Part shown: positions 37,675-47,319 of the stretch, one piece after another
How positions within the stretch are numbered: position 1 is the first letter of the stretch
Layout of the letters: each line of letters starts with the position of its first letter
Assembly (NCBI GenBank): GCA_007695045.1
Contig: REEP01000023.1
Coordinates: forward strand, 1 to 59,068
Direction: 5' to 3'
DNA length: 59,068 bases
Origin: Rhodospirillales bacterium
GTDB lineage: Bacteria; Pseudomonadota; Alphaproteobacteria; Rhodospirillales; Defluviicoccaceae
Position numbers and translations under genes: made by a program
Notes under the pieces: generated by a model
Databases searched by the model: none
The model's input: only the letters and a program-made list of their open reading frames with translations
Told to the model about the DNA's origin: nothing

Positions 37675-38847
37675 ATGACCATCCCCTTCAACAAGCCGTA
37701 CCTTACGGGCCGGGAGGGTGAGTACATCACCGATGCCCTGGCCCGCGGTCATCTTTCGGGCGACGGGAACTACACGCGGCGGTGCCAAGCCTGGCTGGAA
37801 ACGCGCACCGGGGCGGCCAAAGTCCTGCTCACCCACTCCTGCACCGCGGCGCTGGAAATGGCCGCCATGCTTGCGGACATCGGGCCGGGGGACGAGGTCA
37901 TCCTGCCATCGTACACGTTCGTGTCCACCGCCAACGCGTTCGTGCTGCGCGGCGCCGTGCCCGTGTTCGTGGACATCCGTCCCGATACCCTGAACCTGGA
38001 CGAAAGCCGGATCGAGGCGGCGGTGACCCCGCGTACCCGGGCGATCGTGCCGGTCCACTATGCCGGCGTCGGGTGCGACATGGATCCGATCATGGCGATC
38101 GCGGAACGGCATGGCCTGATCGTGATCGAGGATGCCGCCCAGGGCTTGATGGCGACGTACCGGGGTCGGGGCCTGGGGAGTATCGGCCACCTCGGCACCC
38201 TGTCCTTCCACGAGACCAAGAACATCATCTCTGGCGAAGGCGGGGCGTTACTGATCAACGACCCGGCTCTGGCGCACCGGGCGGAAATCATCCGCGAAAA
38301 GGGCACCAACCGCAGTGCCTTCTTCCGCGGCGCGGTGGACAAGTATACCTGGGTGGATCTCGGCTCGTCCTACCTGCCGGCGGAGATCGTGGCCGCATTC
38401 CTGTGGGCGCAGCTGGAGGAGGCCGAGGCGATCACCCGGCGGCGCCTCGACATCTGGTCCCACTATCACGGCCGTCTCGAAGCGGCCGAGAGGGCAGGGC
38501 TCCTTCGCCGACCCGTCGTCCCCGAAGGGTGCGGCCACAATGCCCACATGTATTACCTGCTGCTGGCCGATCTGGGCCGCCGCACCCGCTTCATCGCCAG
38601 CCTCAAGCAGCAGGATATTCAAGCCACCTTCCATTACGTGCCGCTGGACAGCGCCCCCATGGGCCGGCGGGCGGGGCGCGCGGCCGGGGACCTGACGCAC
38701 ACTCGTGATTTGGCCGATCGGCTGGTCCGGCTGCCGCTCTGGGCAGGCCTGGAACCGCACCAGCAGCGGGTGGCGGCCGCGATCGACACCGCACTGGCCG
38801 GGCTCGACGCCGGGTCGGCAGACACAACCGCAATGGGGCTGACATGA
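37675..38847 (+). CDS. wecE: dTDP-4-amino-4,6-dideoxygalactose transaminase (WecE/RffA type)
   Basis: 390 aa from ATG 37675, where similarity to E. coli WecE begins (IPFNKPYL); an upstream in-frame ATG at 37585 overlaps the previous stop and is possible. DegT/DnrJ/EryC1 fold with Lys182 in SFHETKNI forming the PLP aldimine, and [50 protein letters not shown] and [13 protein letters not shown] shared with WecE. It converts dTDP-4-keto-6-deoxyglucose plus glutamate to dTDP-4-amino-4,6-dideoxygalactose (dTDP-Fuc4N). The acetyltransferase WecD is absent, so the amine is left free or modified by another enzyme. Stop overlaps rfbA start. Confidence 0.93.
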   Translation: MTIPFNKPYLTGREGEYITDALARGHLSGDGNYTRRCQAWLETRTGAAKVLLTHSCTAALEMAAMLADIGPGDEVILPSYTFVSTANAFVLRGAVPVFVDIRPDTLNLDESRIEAAVTPRTRAIVPVHYAGVGCDMDPIMAIAERHGLIVIEDAAQGLMATYRGRGLGSIGHLGTLSFHETKNIISGEGGALLINDPALAHRAEIIREKGTNRSAFFRGAVDKYTWVDLGSSYLPAEIVAAFLWAQLEEAEAITRRRLDIWSHYHGRLEAAERAGLLRRPVVPEGCGHNAHMYYLLLADLGRRTRFIASLKQQDIQATFHYVPLDSAPMGRRAGRAAGDLTHTRDLADRLVRLPLWAGLEPHQQRVAAAIDTALAGLDAGSADTTAMGLT

Positions 38848-39731
38848 AGGGTATCGTTCTGGCGGGTGGCAGCGGCACCCGCCTCTATCCCCTGACTCGG
38901 GTGGTGAGCAAGCAGCTGCTGCCGGTCTATGACAAGCCGATGATCTACTATCCGCTGTCCACGCTGATGATGGCCGGAATTCGGGAGATCCTGATCATCA
39001 GCACGCCCCAGGATATTCCGCGCTTTCGCGACCTGTTGGGCGATGGCAGCCGGTGGGGGCTCGCGCTCGCCTATGCCGAGCAACCCAGTCCCGACGGCAT
39101 TGCCCAGGCCTTCCTGATCGGTGAGCGGTTCATTGGGGGAGCCCCGGTCGCACTCATTCTCGGCGACAACATCTTCTATGGCCAGCAACTGGGCCTGGAT
39201 CTGCAACGGGCGGCGGGCTTCGACCATGGTGCCACGGTGTTCGGCTACCACGTGAGCGATCCCGAGCGGTACGGCGTGGTCGCCTTCGATGCGGACGGGC
39301 GCCCGGCGGCGCTGGTGGAAAAGCCCAAGGACCCGCCCTCCAGCGTCGCCATCACCGGCCTGTACTTCTATGACAACACGGTGGTCGACATTTGCAAGGC
39401 CCTGAAGCCGTCCGGGCGCGGGGAGCTGGAGATCACGGACGTGAATGCCCGTTACCTGGAGGACGGACGGCTGCGGGTGACCATCCTCGGGCGCGGCACC
39501 GCGTGGCTGGACACCGGGACTCACGAGGCACTGCTGCGGGCTTCCAATTTCATCGAGGTGATTGCCGAACGGCAGGGCCTTAAGATCGCCTGCCCGGAGG
39601 AGGTGGCCTGGCGGATGGGCTTCATCGACGATACCGAGCTGGAGGCCCTGGCCAAGCCCCTGCTCAAAAGCGGTTATGGCGAATATCTCCTGGGTCTGCT
39701 GCGCAGCGGCAAGACCTGGCGAGGGCGATAG
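38844..39731 (+). CDS. rfbA: Glucose-1-phosphate thymidylyltransferase
   Basis: 295 aa, the standard length. Nucleotidyltransferase motif [11 protein letters not shown] (8-18), [12 protein letters not shown] (about 31-42), ILGDNIFYG (about 107-115), [19 protein letters not shown] and the [12 protein letters not shown] segment, all characteristic of RmlA/RfbA. It makes dTDP-glucose from dTTP and glucose-1-phosphate and is the first committed step for the sugar of this locus. Last tightly coupled gene of the operon; base composition falls sharply after its stop. Confidence 0.96.
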   Translation: MKGIVLAGGSGTRLYPLTRVVSKQLLPVYDKPMIYYPLSTLMMAGIREILIISTPQDIPRFRDLLGDGSRWGLALAYAEQPSPDGIAQAFLIGERFIGGAPVALILGDNIFYGQQLGLDLQRAAGFDHGATVFGYHVSDPERYGVVAFDADGRPAALVEKPKDPPSSVAITGLYFYDNTVVDICKALKPSGRGELEITDVNARYLEDGRLRVTILGRGTAWLDTGTHEALLRASNFIEVIAERQGLKIACPEEVAWRMGFIDDTELEALAKPLLKSGYGEYLLGLLRSGKTWRGR

Positions 39732-39893
39732 GGCGGCGGGCGAGTCATAATCAATAATGTTGGATCTTTTTAAAATGGAACTGAAATAAGTAATTGACAG
39801 AGATGGTTTTGTCCATTTTTCCATCTTATGGAGTTCGATTGTTTTTGCTCTATCTATTAATGTTTTTATAACACTATGGAAGTGCGTTATATA
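39732..39893 (+). promoter_or_regulatory. AT-rich leader before the membrane glycosyltransferase gene
   Basis: About 70% A+T. A TTGACA hexamer lies near 39793 and T-rich runs follow, but no well-spaced -10 could be chosen with confidence. The segment has the same composition as the gene that follows, so gene and promoter probably arrived together. Confidence 0.4.
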
Positions 39894-41537
39894 ATGAAAA
39901 TTTTTCGGCAGAATTTTTGCATAGGCGCACAACGCCTCCGAGCTCCAGTCGATAGTTTATTCTCTGGGGGTGGGGCGCATAACATACTTTCATTTATTGC
40001 TGCAATATTTTCTCTTGTTGTGCTAGTGTTATTGATATCGCATGTTTTGCTGAGGCCTGAGAATCATGATGAACAGCTTTTTCTGACGACAGGGATTTTG
40101 TGGTCGCAGTTTCATGTTTACCGAGATCTACAATTCGGCCATCTCCCAAACCATCCGTTTTTTATCCACGTGATATTGCAAGCAACATCTTCAGAAAAGA
40201 TCATGCTGACGGGCCGTCTGACCCAAATTGGTATGTGGATTGCGTTGGTAGGGATTGTTATCGTTTTTGCTAAGCGCTTTTCTGGCAGCATTCTAGTCGG
40301 CTTGACGGCGGCTATATTGTTAATGGTGAGTCCAGTTATAACTAAACCTGGATCATATACGTCAAATAATTTGCTCCCTATCATATTTTTATTGTTAGGA
40401 GCCTATGCTCTTCTTGTAGCAATCCAAGAAGAATATCGCTCGCGAGTTGCCCTTTTTGCGGCTGGTGCACTTTTTGCGCTCGCCATGGGCTCGAAGGCAA
40501 ACTATATATTCGGCGTAATTGCGCCGACAATTATAATTATTTTTGCAGCGCTTCGGCGGCCGTTGGGTCATCATGTTTTAAATATACTTTTTCCCTTTGC
40601 GGTCGGCGGGATCATGGGAGGGCTACCGAGCCTCTACTTTTTCATCACAGATCCAGAAATTTTCTGGAGAAGCGTCACTGGCGGCGCCAATCCTGACACG
40701 TTACAAGGTTCACTAGAGGTGGCGACGGATCGGGGTGCAGATTTCGCAGGTCAGTTGCTTTACGGGCGACATCTTTGGTTCGAAGGAGTTGAGTTGCTAA
40801 TATTTGTTTCACTCGTCATTGCGTCCTCGGCTTTTATTTATAGATTTAGGATTGAAACTAAAAATAGAGATATAAAATTTTTGGTGCACGGCATTTTATT
40901 TCTCGTGCTGATGTTAATCGGATCGTTTATCGTACCGTTTCTGATCAAGCCGTCTCATGTGCAGTATTTCCAGCCGCCAATAGTTATTTCGGTCGTTTGT
41001 GCCATATTCATATTTGGGCGTTTTCGCGCTGATACTCGACGCGCAGCTGCCCCGGTCGTTTTCGCCGTTGCCGTGGTGGCGTTCGCAGCAGTACCGACAC
41101 ATTTCTTGGCAGGGTTTCCGTTGCGCACCATTGATAGCTCGCAGTGGACCGGTTCTGTCTTTCATCAAGCGTCACACCGGTTTGCGGAAGAATTACAGAA
41201 TGCGGGCTTGTCTGGCAAGATTACAGTTGCCACGCTGGCACCGATTGTGCCGCTCGAAGCTGGCTTGTCCATATATCCAGAACTTGCTGCTGGACCGTTC
41301 AAGTATCGAACTGCTGACTTTCTTCCCGAGGCGGAGCGTGTGCGGCTAAACAGGGTCTCTGTTAGCACGATGCCCGCATTTCTATCCCAAAAGAGGCCCG
41401 ATGCAATTCTCGTTGGTGTTGCAAACGATCCGGCGCTTGAGATACCATTCATTGAGTTTGCAGAGCAAGCGGGATATATTAGGCGCGATCTTGGTCCCCG
41501 CCCGGGTGGTGTGTTGTATATTCGGCCATATTTTTGA
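39894..41537 (+). CDS. GT-C type membrane glycosyltransferase, AT-rich, apparently acquired
   Basis: 547 aa from ATG 39894 (GGAAG 11 nt upstream; ATG 39876 in frame is the alternative). About ten transmembrane helices. After the first helix comes the loop PENHDEQLFLTTG with an acidic DE pair, the place of the catalytic Asp in GT-C enzymes (PMT/ArnT-like), followed by HPFFIHVIL. The C-terminal 130 residues are hydrophilic and probably periplasmic. GC is about 42% against about 66% around it, with A/T-ending codons, indicating transfer from another lineage. It most likely transfers the lipid-linked sugar of this locus to an acceptor outside the inner membrane (inference). Confidence 0.72.
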   Translation: MKIFRQNFCIGAQRLRAPVDSLFSGGGAHNILSFIAAIFSLVVLVLLISHVLLRPENHDEQLFLTTGILWSQFHVYRDLQFGHLPNHPFFIHVILQATSSEKIMLTGRLTQIGMWIALVGIVIVFAKRFSGSILVGLTAAILLMVSPVITKPGSYTSNNLLPIIFLLLGAYALLVAIQEEYRSRVALFAAGALFALAMGSKANYIFGVIAPTIIIIFAALRRPLGHHVLNILFPFAVGGIMGGLPSLYFFITDPEIFWRSVTGGANPDTLQGSLEVATDRGADFAGQLLYGRHLWFEGVELLIFVSLVIASSAFIYRFRIETKNRDIKFLVHGILFLVLMLIGSFIVPFLIKPSHVQYFQPPIVISVVCAIFIFGRFRADTRRAAAPVVFAVAVVAFAAVPTHFLAGFPLRTIDSSQWTGSVFHQASHRFAEELQNAGLSGKITVATLAPIVPLEAGLSIYPELAAGPFKYRTADFLPEAERVRLNRVSVSTMPAFLSQKRPDAILVGVANDPALEIPFIEFAEQAGYIRRDLGPRPGGVLYIRPYF

Positions 41538-42078
41538 CGATCTCGGGCGATTTAATCGGCGTGAGCCGGCGTTGTCTCCAATGGCGGCCTGCAGTTGCTG
41601 GCACGATTACTCTTTACCTGGGGGAGTACCGCGTTCGCATCTCCCGCTTCAGGGTCTTGCCAGTGACGTTGCGGGAAGTTCGTCATAGAACACTGCGTCG
41701 TGCAGCCGCAGCAACCTAAGCAGTGCCTCGATGCCACATTGTTTCGCTCGGTGGCTTGCGGATGATGGCGCTTCTTGTTCGGGGGCGCCTCATGGATCGT
41801 TTGCCAAATAAGTTGCCAGGTAGTGTGCAGAACACCCGTCGAGGCGCGGCGTTGCCTTCGGCGGAGCGGCGACGGCAGCGGAGCTGGGAAGGCAAGGCCT
41901 GGCCTGGGCAGCTTGCCAGGTGAAGCGCGTCGGGTTTGCCGGAGATTAATTGTCGGGCACCTCGAAAAATCTTTCGGCTTGGTCGAGTCGTAAGCGATGG
42001 TCCAATGGCACCGGTTGTTCGCTTGCTTGTCTTGGGTGGATATGATGGCGGTGGATGTGATGGCGCCGCCGCACCGGC
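41538..42078. other. 541-bp spacer without a recognised gene; imperfect tandem repeat
   Basis: No supported gene. GC rises again from left to right. GGTGGATATGATGGC (42035-42049) and GGTGGATGTGATGGC (42050-42064) form an imperfect direct tandem repeat just before the truncated transposase. The missing 3' part of that transposase is not found here. Confidence 0.55.
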
Positions 42079-42939
42079 TCAGGGCCGGGCGATGCAGCGG
42101 GCGCGATGGGGCTGGCCGCCGAGCGGGGGACTGTCGGCGGTGTTGCCGCCCATGACCTCATAGGCCAGCGGGAAGCCTTCCGGCGTGACAATCAGGGCGA
42201 TCACCACCTGCACACAGTCGGGCCGTTTGTCCCGGCTGTAGCCGAACTGGCGTTTGCCTGCACCCGGCGGGTCGCTCTCGAAATAGGTGCTGGTCAGATC
42301 ATAGAGGAGGACGTCGAAGCGCGCCCAGAACAGCGCCTGCCAGCGCGCCTTCAGCGCCGCGAAGAAATCTTCCTTGTGGGCCAGCACCTTGTCGAGACAG
42401 CGATAGAGCGTATCGGCCTTGGCCACGGCGAAATCCTCGCCCAGCAGATCGACCATCGCACTTGCGTCGAACCAATGGCGGTGCAGCCGCCACTCGCTGC
42501 CGGGGTCGAGCAGGCGGTAAAACACCAGCGTCTTCAGAACATTGAGCCAGCGCGTGCCCTTGCGGCTGATGGGCAACCGCGGCGTCCAGAAGGCGTCGAG
42601 TTCCAGCTGATCCCACAGCACCGAGGCCAGCCAGCACCCGCCCCATTGCCGCGGCCGATGCAGCTGCAGATCGCCAAGGCGGATCTGCACCAGCTCGTGC
42701 TCGCTGGCCGGCACCGCAGCCCCGTCCGCAAACAGCGCCAGCTGCTTCGGGCGGCTCTGCCCGTCGGCGAACACGTCGACCGTCCGCTGCCAAGCGGCTT
42801 GCTGGCCGTCGTTGATCTCGCCCAGATACAGCACCTGACGCTGAACCGTGCGGTTGCCGCGCACCCGCCGGTTTTCGACGAGGCTCCAGTAGCGGTGCGT
42901 CTTGCCGTCCTTGCGGCGGGTTCGGGAGCGCAGGAACAT
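42079..42939 (-). pseudogene. 3'-truncated IS1634/IS4-type transposase
   Basis: About 286 aa from ATG 42939 (MFLRSRTRRKDGKTHRYWSLVENRR). The sequence matches the N-terminal half of DDE transposases of the IS1634 group (usually 500-600 aa): the YLGEIND segment, then the first catalytic-Asp region LLYDLTSTYFES and GYSRDKRPDCVQV, ending in FPLAYEVMGGNTAD. After that the frame reads unrelated residues to a stop at 42079, so the second Asp and the Glu of the triad are missing. It cannot transpose. It marks an old insertion and deletion at the left edge of the defence island. No terminal inverted repeats could be assigned. Confidence 0.85.
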
Positions 42940-43661
42940 GGCCGAACCTTCCGGTCCGACCACCCGCCAGTCAACCGGGTGGGTCGGCACCGCACGGCCA
43001 TTTCGCCCCGATCCCCCAGCGAAAACCGCAGAAATCCGTCATCCCGTGCCGCTCAAAATCGGCGATTTTGCCGAAACCGCCGGCGAATAGCGGAAGTCGG
43101 CTTAGGGTACCCAGAAACGTAGGTGAATACCTGGGTCACAAATCACAGGCCTGCCAAATTCTGTTTTATTTCAGTCACATGGATTGCCTTAATGGCGGAG
43201 GGCAAAGACCCTTGCGCCAACTCGCTCTTCGCAATCGCGCGTGAGCGCCGCGCACGCACGAGAAATGATGAGAAGAGGTCCCCTGCCACAAGGGTTTCGC
43301 TTCTACTGCCTTCCGCTCGCCTACGCTCTTGGATACTCGGTCTCTACAGCCTGGCCGAGTAGATCGCCACAGCCGAGCAGATCAACCCTTCCTGCATCCA
43401 CCCAGCCCCTGCAGATGACCCTACTGGCGCCAGAGATCGTCGAAGCGATGATCTGCGGCCCCGGTAGCCGGCGAAATGACGCTGGCGGGCTGACAAAGCC
43501 TTTGCCGCCAAGCCGGCAGGAGCCAAGCATAGGCGCCTTCCGGTTGCTCGAAGGGCACCTTCCTCCATGACGGGACCCCATCCTTCGCATCTTCCGCTGC
43601 CACAGGCGGTTGCAAATTCGGCCATATTGGCCAAAACTGGCATGAAGCTCGGGGAACCTGG
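42940..43661. other. 722-bp region without a supported gene at the island border
   Basis: Contains the 5' flank of the broken transposase, a perfect 7-bp inverted repeat AAAATCG-G-CGATTTT (about 43051-43065), and then unremarkable mixed-GC sequence. Frames across it are antisense or short and show no family pattern. The right end carries the palindrome before the antitoxin gene. Confidence 0.55.
43620..43632. promoter_or_regulatory. Palindrome upstream of the antitoxin and defence operon
   Basis: GGCCA-TAT-TGGCC, extended on both sides by TT/AA with one mismatch, lies 29 bp before the Phd/YefM-like gene. Antitoxins of this family repress their own promoters through palindromes in this position, so it is a plausible operator. 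Another TTGGCCAAA/ACTGGC element overlaps its right arm. Confidence 0.42.
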
Positions 43662-43856
43662 ATGAAGACCCTGACTGCGAAGGATGCCAAGTACGGCTTC
43701 GGCCGGCTGATCGACCTTGCCCGGGCCGAACCAGTGGCGGTTGCCAAGCATGGTCGGCCGGTCGTCGTCGTCATGGCAGTGGAGGAGTACGAGCGGCTGA
43801 AGGCATTGGACCAACCCACGATGGTCCCGGCCCGCGCAAAGGAGGCGCAGGAATAA
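43662..43856 (+). CDS. Phd/YefM-family antitoxin without a toxin partner
   Basis: 64 aa. Standard Phd/YefM N-terminal DNA-binding domain: KTLTAKDAKYGFGRLIDLARAEPVAVAKHGRPVVVVMAVEEYERL (described here by its conserved features: small alpha/beta fold, KHGRPVVVV strand, EEYERL helix), then a short C-terminal tail that would bind a toxin. No RelE, Doc or PIN toxin gene follows; the next gene is the helicase 22 bp downstream on the same strand. It may be an orphan left from a toxin-antitoxin pair, or a repressor of the defence operon. Confidence 0.88.
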   Translation: MKTLTAKDAKYGFGRLIDLARAEPVAVAKHGRPVVVVMAVEEYERLKALDQPTMVPARAKEAQE

Positions 43857-43878
43857 CGATGCCGTACGGGGGGCCAGC

Positions 43879-46800
43879 ATGACGAAGGACGCACCTCCGC
43901 CGGGTGTCGGTCAGATCCTCACCGGTCCGCTCTTCAACGAGCCGATGCGGGTGGAGACGGTACAAGCCAACGGACCGGCCAGCTGGATTGTGGGGCTCGT
44001 GGGCACGAACTCCGAGCGGTTCCGCAAGGTGACGATGACCGCCGGCGATCTGGAGCGCCTCACCGTTCTGGAGCCGCAGCATTCCTTCAACGGTGACGGC
44101 CGGCTGCTCCGCCTTGGGCTTCAGTCCTACGCCCTGGGCATCGCTTATGAATTCGATCCCTATTTCGGCCTCTCGATATCGCGGGTCGATCCCCTGCCGC
44201 ATCAGCTCGAGGCGATCTACGACTATCTGCTCAAGCTCGCGCGCGTGCGCTTTCTGCTGGCCGACGATGCCGGCGCGGGCAAGACGATCATGTCGGGGCT
44301 CCTCATTCGCGAACTGGAGCTTCGCGGACTCGCCGAACGCATCCTGATCGTCTGCCCGGCCAACCTCGCCTTCCAATGGCAGCGCGAGCTGAAGGAGAAG
44401 TTCGACGCGAAGTTCCTGGTGATGAAGGGCCAGGACATCCGCGATCAGTTCGGCGTGAACCAGTGGCTGGAGCGCAATCGGCTGATCACGTCGCTCGATC
44501 TGGCAAAGCGGTCCGAAATCCTTCCCGGGTTGCGACAGGTTCACTGGGACCTCGTCATCGTCGACGAGGCGCACCGAATGTCGGCCGCCGACGAATCGCA
44601 CAAGAGCCTGCGTTACCGGCTGGGCGAGCTGCTGCGGGACAGCTCGGATCACATCCTGTTGCTTACGGCGACGCCCCATAAGGGCGATCCGGTGAACTTC
44701 AGCCTATTCCTGCAACTCCTTGACGCCGACGCCTACGCCGACGTGAAGTCGATCCGGGAAGCAATGGACCGCCGGCGCGCACCCTTCTACCTGCGCCGCA
44801 CCAAGGAGGCGATGGTTTACTTCCCCGAGCGGCGGGCTGACGGATCGTGGGCAGCCGAGCCGATCTTCACCAAGCGTATTCCGCACACGGTGGACTTTCA
44901 GATCGACGGCGCCGAGTTCGACCTTTACCGCGACGTGACGCGCTTCGTGAAGCGCGAGAGCGCCCGCGCCGCGGCCGAGGGCGAGGATCCACGCGCCCGC
45001 GCGATCGGCTTCCTGATGTCCCTCTACCAGCGCAGGCTCGCGTCGAGCACCTACGCGATGCGCCGCTCGCTTGAAAATCGCGCGCGTCGGCTGGAGGAAG
45101 GCCTCAAGCGGGCGCAGGACCTCGCCCGCCAGGCGCCGCCGGATCTACCCGATCCGGAGGAACTGGAGGAGATGGAGGAGAGCGAGCGCGAGCGGCTGGA
45201 GGCGATGCTCGAGGCGATCACGCTGGCAGGCAGCGCCGACCAAGTCCGGCAGGAGGTTCAGGAATTGCGCCGCCTAGCCGCCCAGGCGCAGTTGGTCGAA
45301 GAAGCCGGCACCGAAGCGAAGCTCTCGAAGTTCAAAGAGTTGCTGCAAAAGGAGGGCTTTTTCGATCATCCCGACCAGCGGCTGCTCCTATTCACGGAAT
45401 TCAAAGACACGCTGGACTACCTCGTTGACCGGCTGAAATCCTGGGGCTTCCGCGTCGGCTGCATCCATGGCGGCATGAAATCGGGTTCGCGCGACGAGCC
45501 GGGCACGCGCCTTCATGCCGAGCAGCAGTTCCGCGAAGGCGCCATCCAGATTCTGGTTGCCACCGAGGCCGCCGGCGAGGGCATCAACCTTCAGGTCTGC
45601 AACATCCTCTTCAACTACGACATCCCCTGGAATCCGAACCGCCTGGAACAGCGGATGGGGCGTATCCACCGCTACGGCCAGCGCAAGGACTGCCTGATCT
45701 TCAATTTCGTCGCGACCAACACCATCGAGGGCCGCGTCCTGCAGCGTTTGCTGGAGAAGCTGCAGGAGATTCGCGACGCGCTGGAGGACGACGCCGTCTT
45801 CAACGTAGTGGGCGAGGTCCTGCCTGCAGCCCACGTCGAGCGCATCCTGCGCGACTACTACGCTGGCCGTCTGGGCGACGCCGATCTCGAAGATCGTCTG
45901 CTCCGCAACGTGGACGAGGGCCAGTTCCGCGCCATCTGCCAAAACGCGCTTGAGGGGCTTGCGAGCAAGAAGCTCAATCTCGAAATGCTGATCGAACGAC
46001 GCGCGCGGGCGCAGGAGCGCCGCGTTGTGCCCGAGACCATCGCCCGCTTCCTGCGGGAGGCGGCCGACTTCGTGCCGTTCACGCTCAAGCCCGTGCCGAG
46101 CCTGCCGCACACCTTCGAGCCGGCACGCACGCCCTCGGTGCTCCGTCGCTACGAGAAGGAAGCGGACTGGAAGCTCCCGGCTCTCTCGGACCGCTACCCG
46201 CGCTGCTCGACCGACCGCGATACGGCCGAGACGGAGAAATTAGAGTGGGTCACGCCCGGCCATCCGCTGTTCGAGGCTATCCGGCGGCACACCCACGCCC
46301 AGGCATTGGACGTCCTCGGCAAGGGCGCGACCTTCTATTCGTTGCAGCACGAGCACCCGGCCCGCGTCGATTTCTACCGTGCCCGGGTCGTGGACGGGCT
46401 GGGGCAGGTCATCCATGAGCGCCTTTTCGCGGTGGAGATTGCCGAGGATGGCACGCCCCGGCTCCAGGAGCCTGGGCTGCTCGGCAACTTCGCCCCTGCC
46501 GACCCGCCGGCCGAGATGCCGACGGTCGCGAGCCACCCTGAGGTAGCGAGCTGGCTCCACGAGCATGCGCTCGCGCCGTTCCTCGAAGAGACGCGCAAGG
46601 ACCGCCTCACCGAGGTTGAGCGGGTCAGCGCGCACGTCGAATTGTCGCTCACTGAACTGCTCCAGCGGGCCGACGAGGAGATCGGCCGTGCGGCCGCCGA
46701 CGTCGAACAGAAGCTCCCCGGCTCAGAAGGCCGACTAGCGCAGGCCGAGACGCGCCACGCCGATTTGCTCGCTCGTCGCGACCGCCGCAGGACCGACCTC

Positions 46801-47319
46801 GAACGCCAGCGGGCGCTCACGCTTCAAGCCGTCGAACGGCTGGCCAGCGTTCTCGTCCTGCCGCATCCCGAGCGGGAGGCGCCCGAGGTCAGGCGTCTCA
46901 AGCCGAACTTCGAGACCGAGGCTGCCGCGATGCAAGTCGTCATGGAGCATGAAGCGGCCCAGGGCCGGCAGGTCTACGACGTTTCCGCAAAGAACCTCGG
47001 CTACGACATCACCAGTCTCGATCTCGCTTCGGGCGAGCTGCGCCTGATCGAGGTGAAGGGGCTCGGGGCTTCGACCGGCACCATTCTGCTCACGCCCAAC
47101 GAGCGACGCGTCGCCGAGGATCGGCGCGACTGCTATTGGCTCTACGTCGTCACCGACTGCGACACCGCTCCCCGCCTGCAGGAGCCGATCCGTGACCCGG
47201 CGCGTCTCGATTGGAACGAGGTGATTAAGGTCGCTCACTACTACCTGTCGGTGAATGCGATGACGAAGCCGATGGAGCTCCGCGAGGACCCGGCGCCATT
47301 CAAGGGACAGAACGAATGA
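43879..47319 (+). CDS. SNF2-type superfamily 2 helicase with C-terminal DUF3883 domain
   Basis: 1,146 aa. Helicase core: DDAGAGKT Walker A (129-136), VCPANLAFQWQREL motif Ia, DEAH Walker B (229-232), TATPHKG motif III (263-269), then the second RecA lobe with LLLFTEFKDTLDYL (about 502-515), VATEAAGEGINLQ (560-572) and NRLEQRMGRIHRYGQ (587-601). A charged coiled-coil insert (395-480) separates the lobes. The C-terminus (about 1010-1110) resembles DUF3883: YDVSAKNLGYDI then LIEVKGLG, whose E-x-K pattern resembles the PD-(D/E)xK nuclease fold. SNF2 helicases of this size with a DNA methylase are found in BREX- and DISARM-like systems. Its stop overlaps the methylase ATG by 4 bp. Confidence 0.88.
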   Translation: MTKDAPPPGVGQILTGPLFNEPMRVETVQANGPASWIVGLVGTNSERFRKVTMTAGDLERLTVLEPQHSFNGDGRLLRLGLQSYALGIAYEFDPYFGLSISRVDPLPHQLEAIYDYLLKLARVRFLLADDAGAGKTIMSGLLIRELELRGLAERILIVCPANLAFQWQRELKEKFDAKFLVMKGQDIRDQFGVNQWLERNRLITSLDLAKRSEILPGLRQVHWDLVIVDEAHRMSAADESHKSLRYRLGELLRDSSDHILLLTATPHKGDPVNFSLFLQLLDADAYADVKSIREAMDRRRAPFYLRRTKEAMVYFPERRADGSWAAEPIFTKRIPHTVDFQIDGAEFDLYRDVTRFVKRESARAAAEGEDPRARAIGFLMSLYQRRLASSTYAMRRSLENRARRLEEGLKRAQDLARQAPPDLPDPEELEEMEESERERLEAMLEAITLAGSADQVRQEVQELRRLAAQAQLVEEAGTEAKLSKFKELLQKEGFFDHPDQRLLLFTEFKDTLDYLVDRLKSWGFRVGCIHGGMKSGSRDEPGTRLHAEQQFREGAIQILVATEAAGEGINLQVCNILFNYDIPWNPNRLEQRMGRIHRYGQRKDCLIFNFVATNTIEGRVLQRLLEKLQEIRDALEDDAVFNVVGEVLPAAHVERILRDYYAGRLGDADLEDRLLRNVDEGQFRAICQNALEGLASKKLNLEMLIERRARAQERRVVPETIARFLREAADFVPFTLKPVPSLPHTFEPARTPSVLRRYEKEADWKLPALSDRYPRCSTDRDTAETEKLEWVTPGHPLFEAIRRHTHAQALDVLGKGATFYSLQHEHPARVDFYRARVVDGLGQVIHERLFAVEIAEDGTPRLQEPGLLGNFAPADPPAEMPTVASHPEVASWLHEHALAPFLEETRKDRLTEVERVSAHVELSLTELLQRADEEIGRAAADVEQKLPGSEGRLAQAETRHADLLARRDRRRTDLERQRALTLQAVERLASVLVLPHPEREAPEVRRLKPNFETEAAAMQVVMEHEAAQGRQVYDVSAKNLGYDITSLDLASGELRLIEVKGLGASTGTILLTPNERRVAEDRRDCYWLYVVTDCDTAPRLQEPIRDPARLDWNEVIKVAHYYLSVNAMTKPMELREDPAPFKGQNE

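Noticed and set aside
43344-43880. 178-codon minus-strand frame opposite the antitoxin as a possible toxin
   Set aside because: It is antisense to the antitoxin and has no RelE, Doc or PIN pattern.
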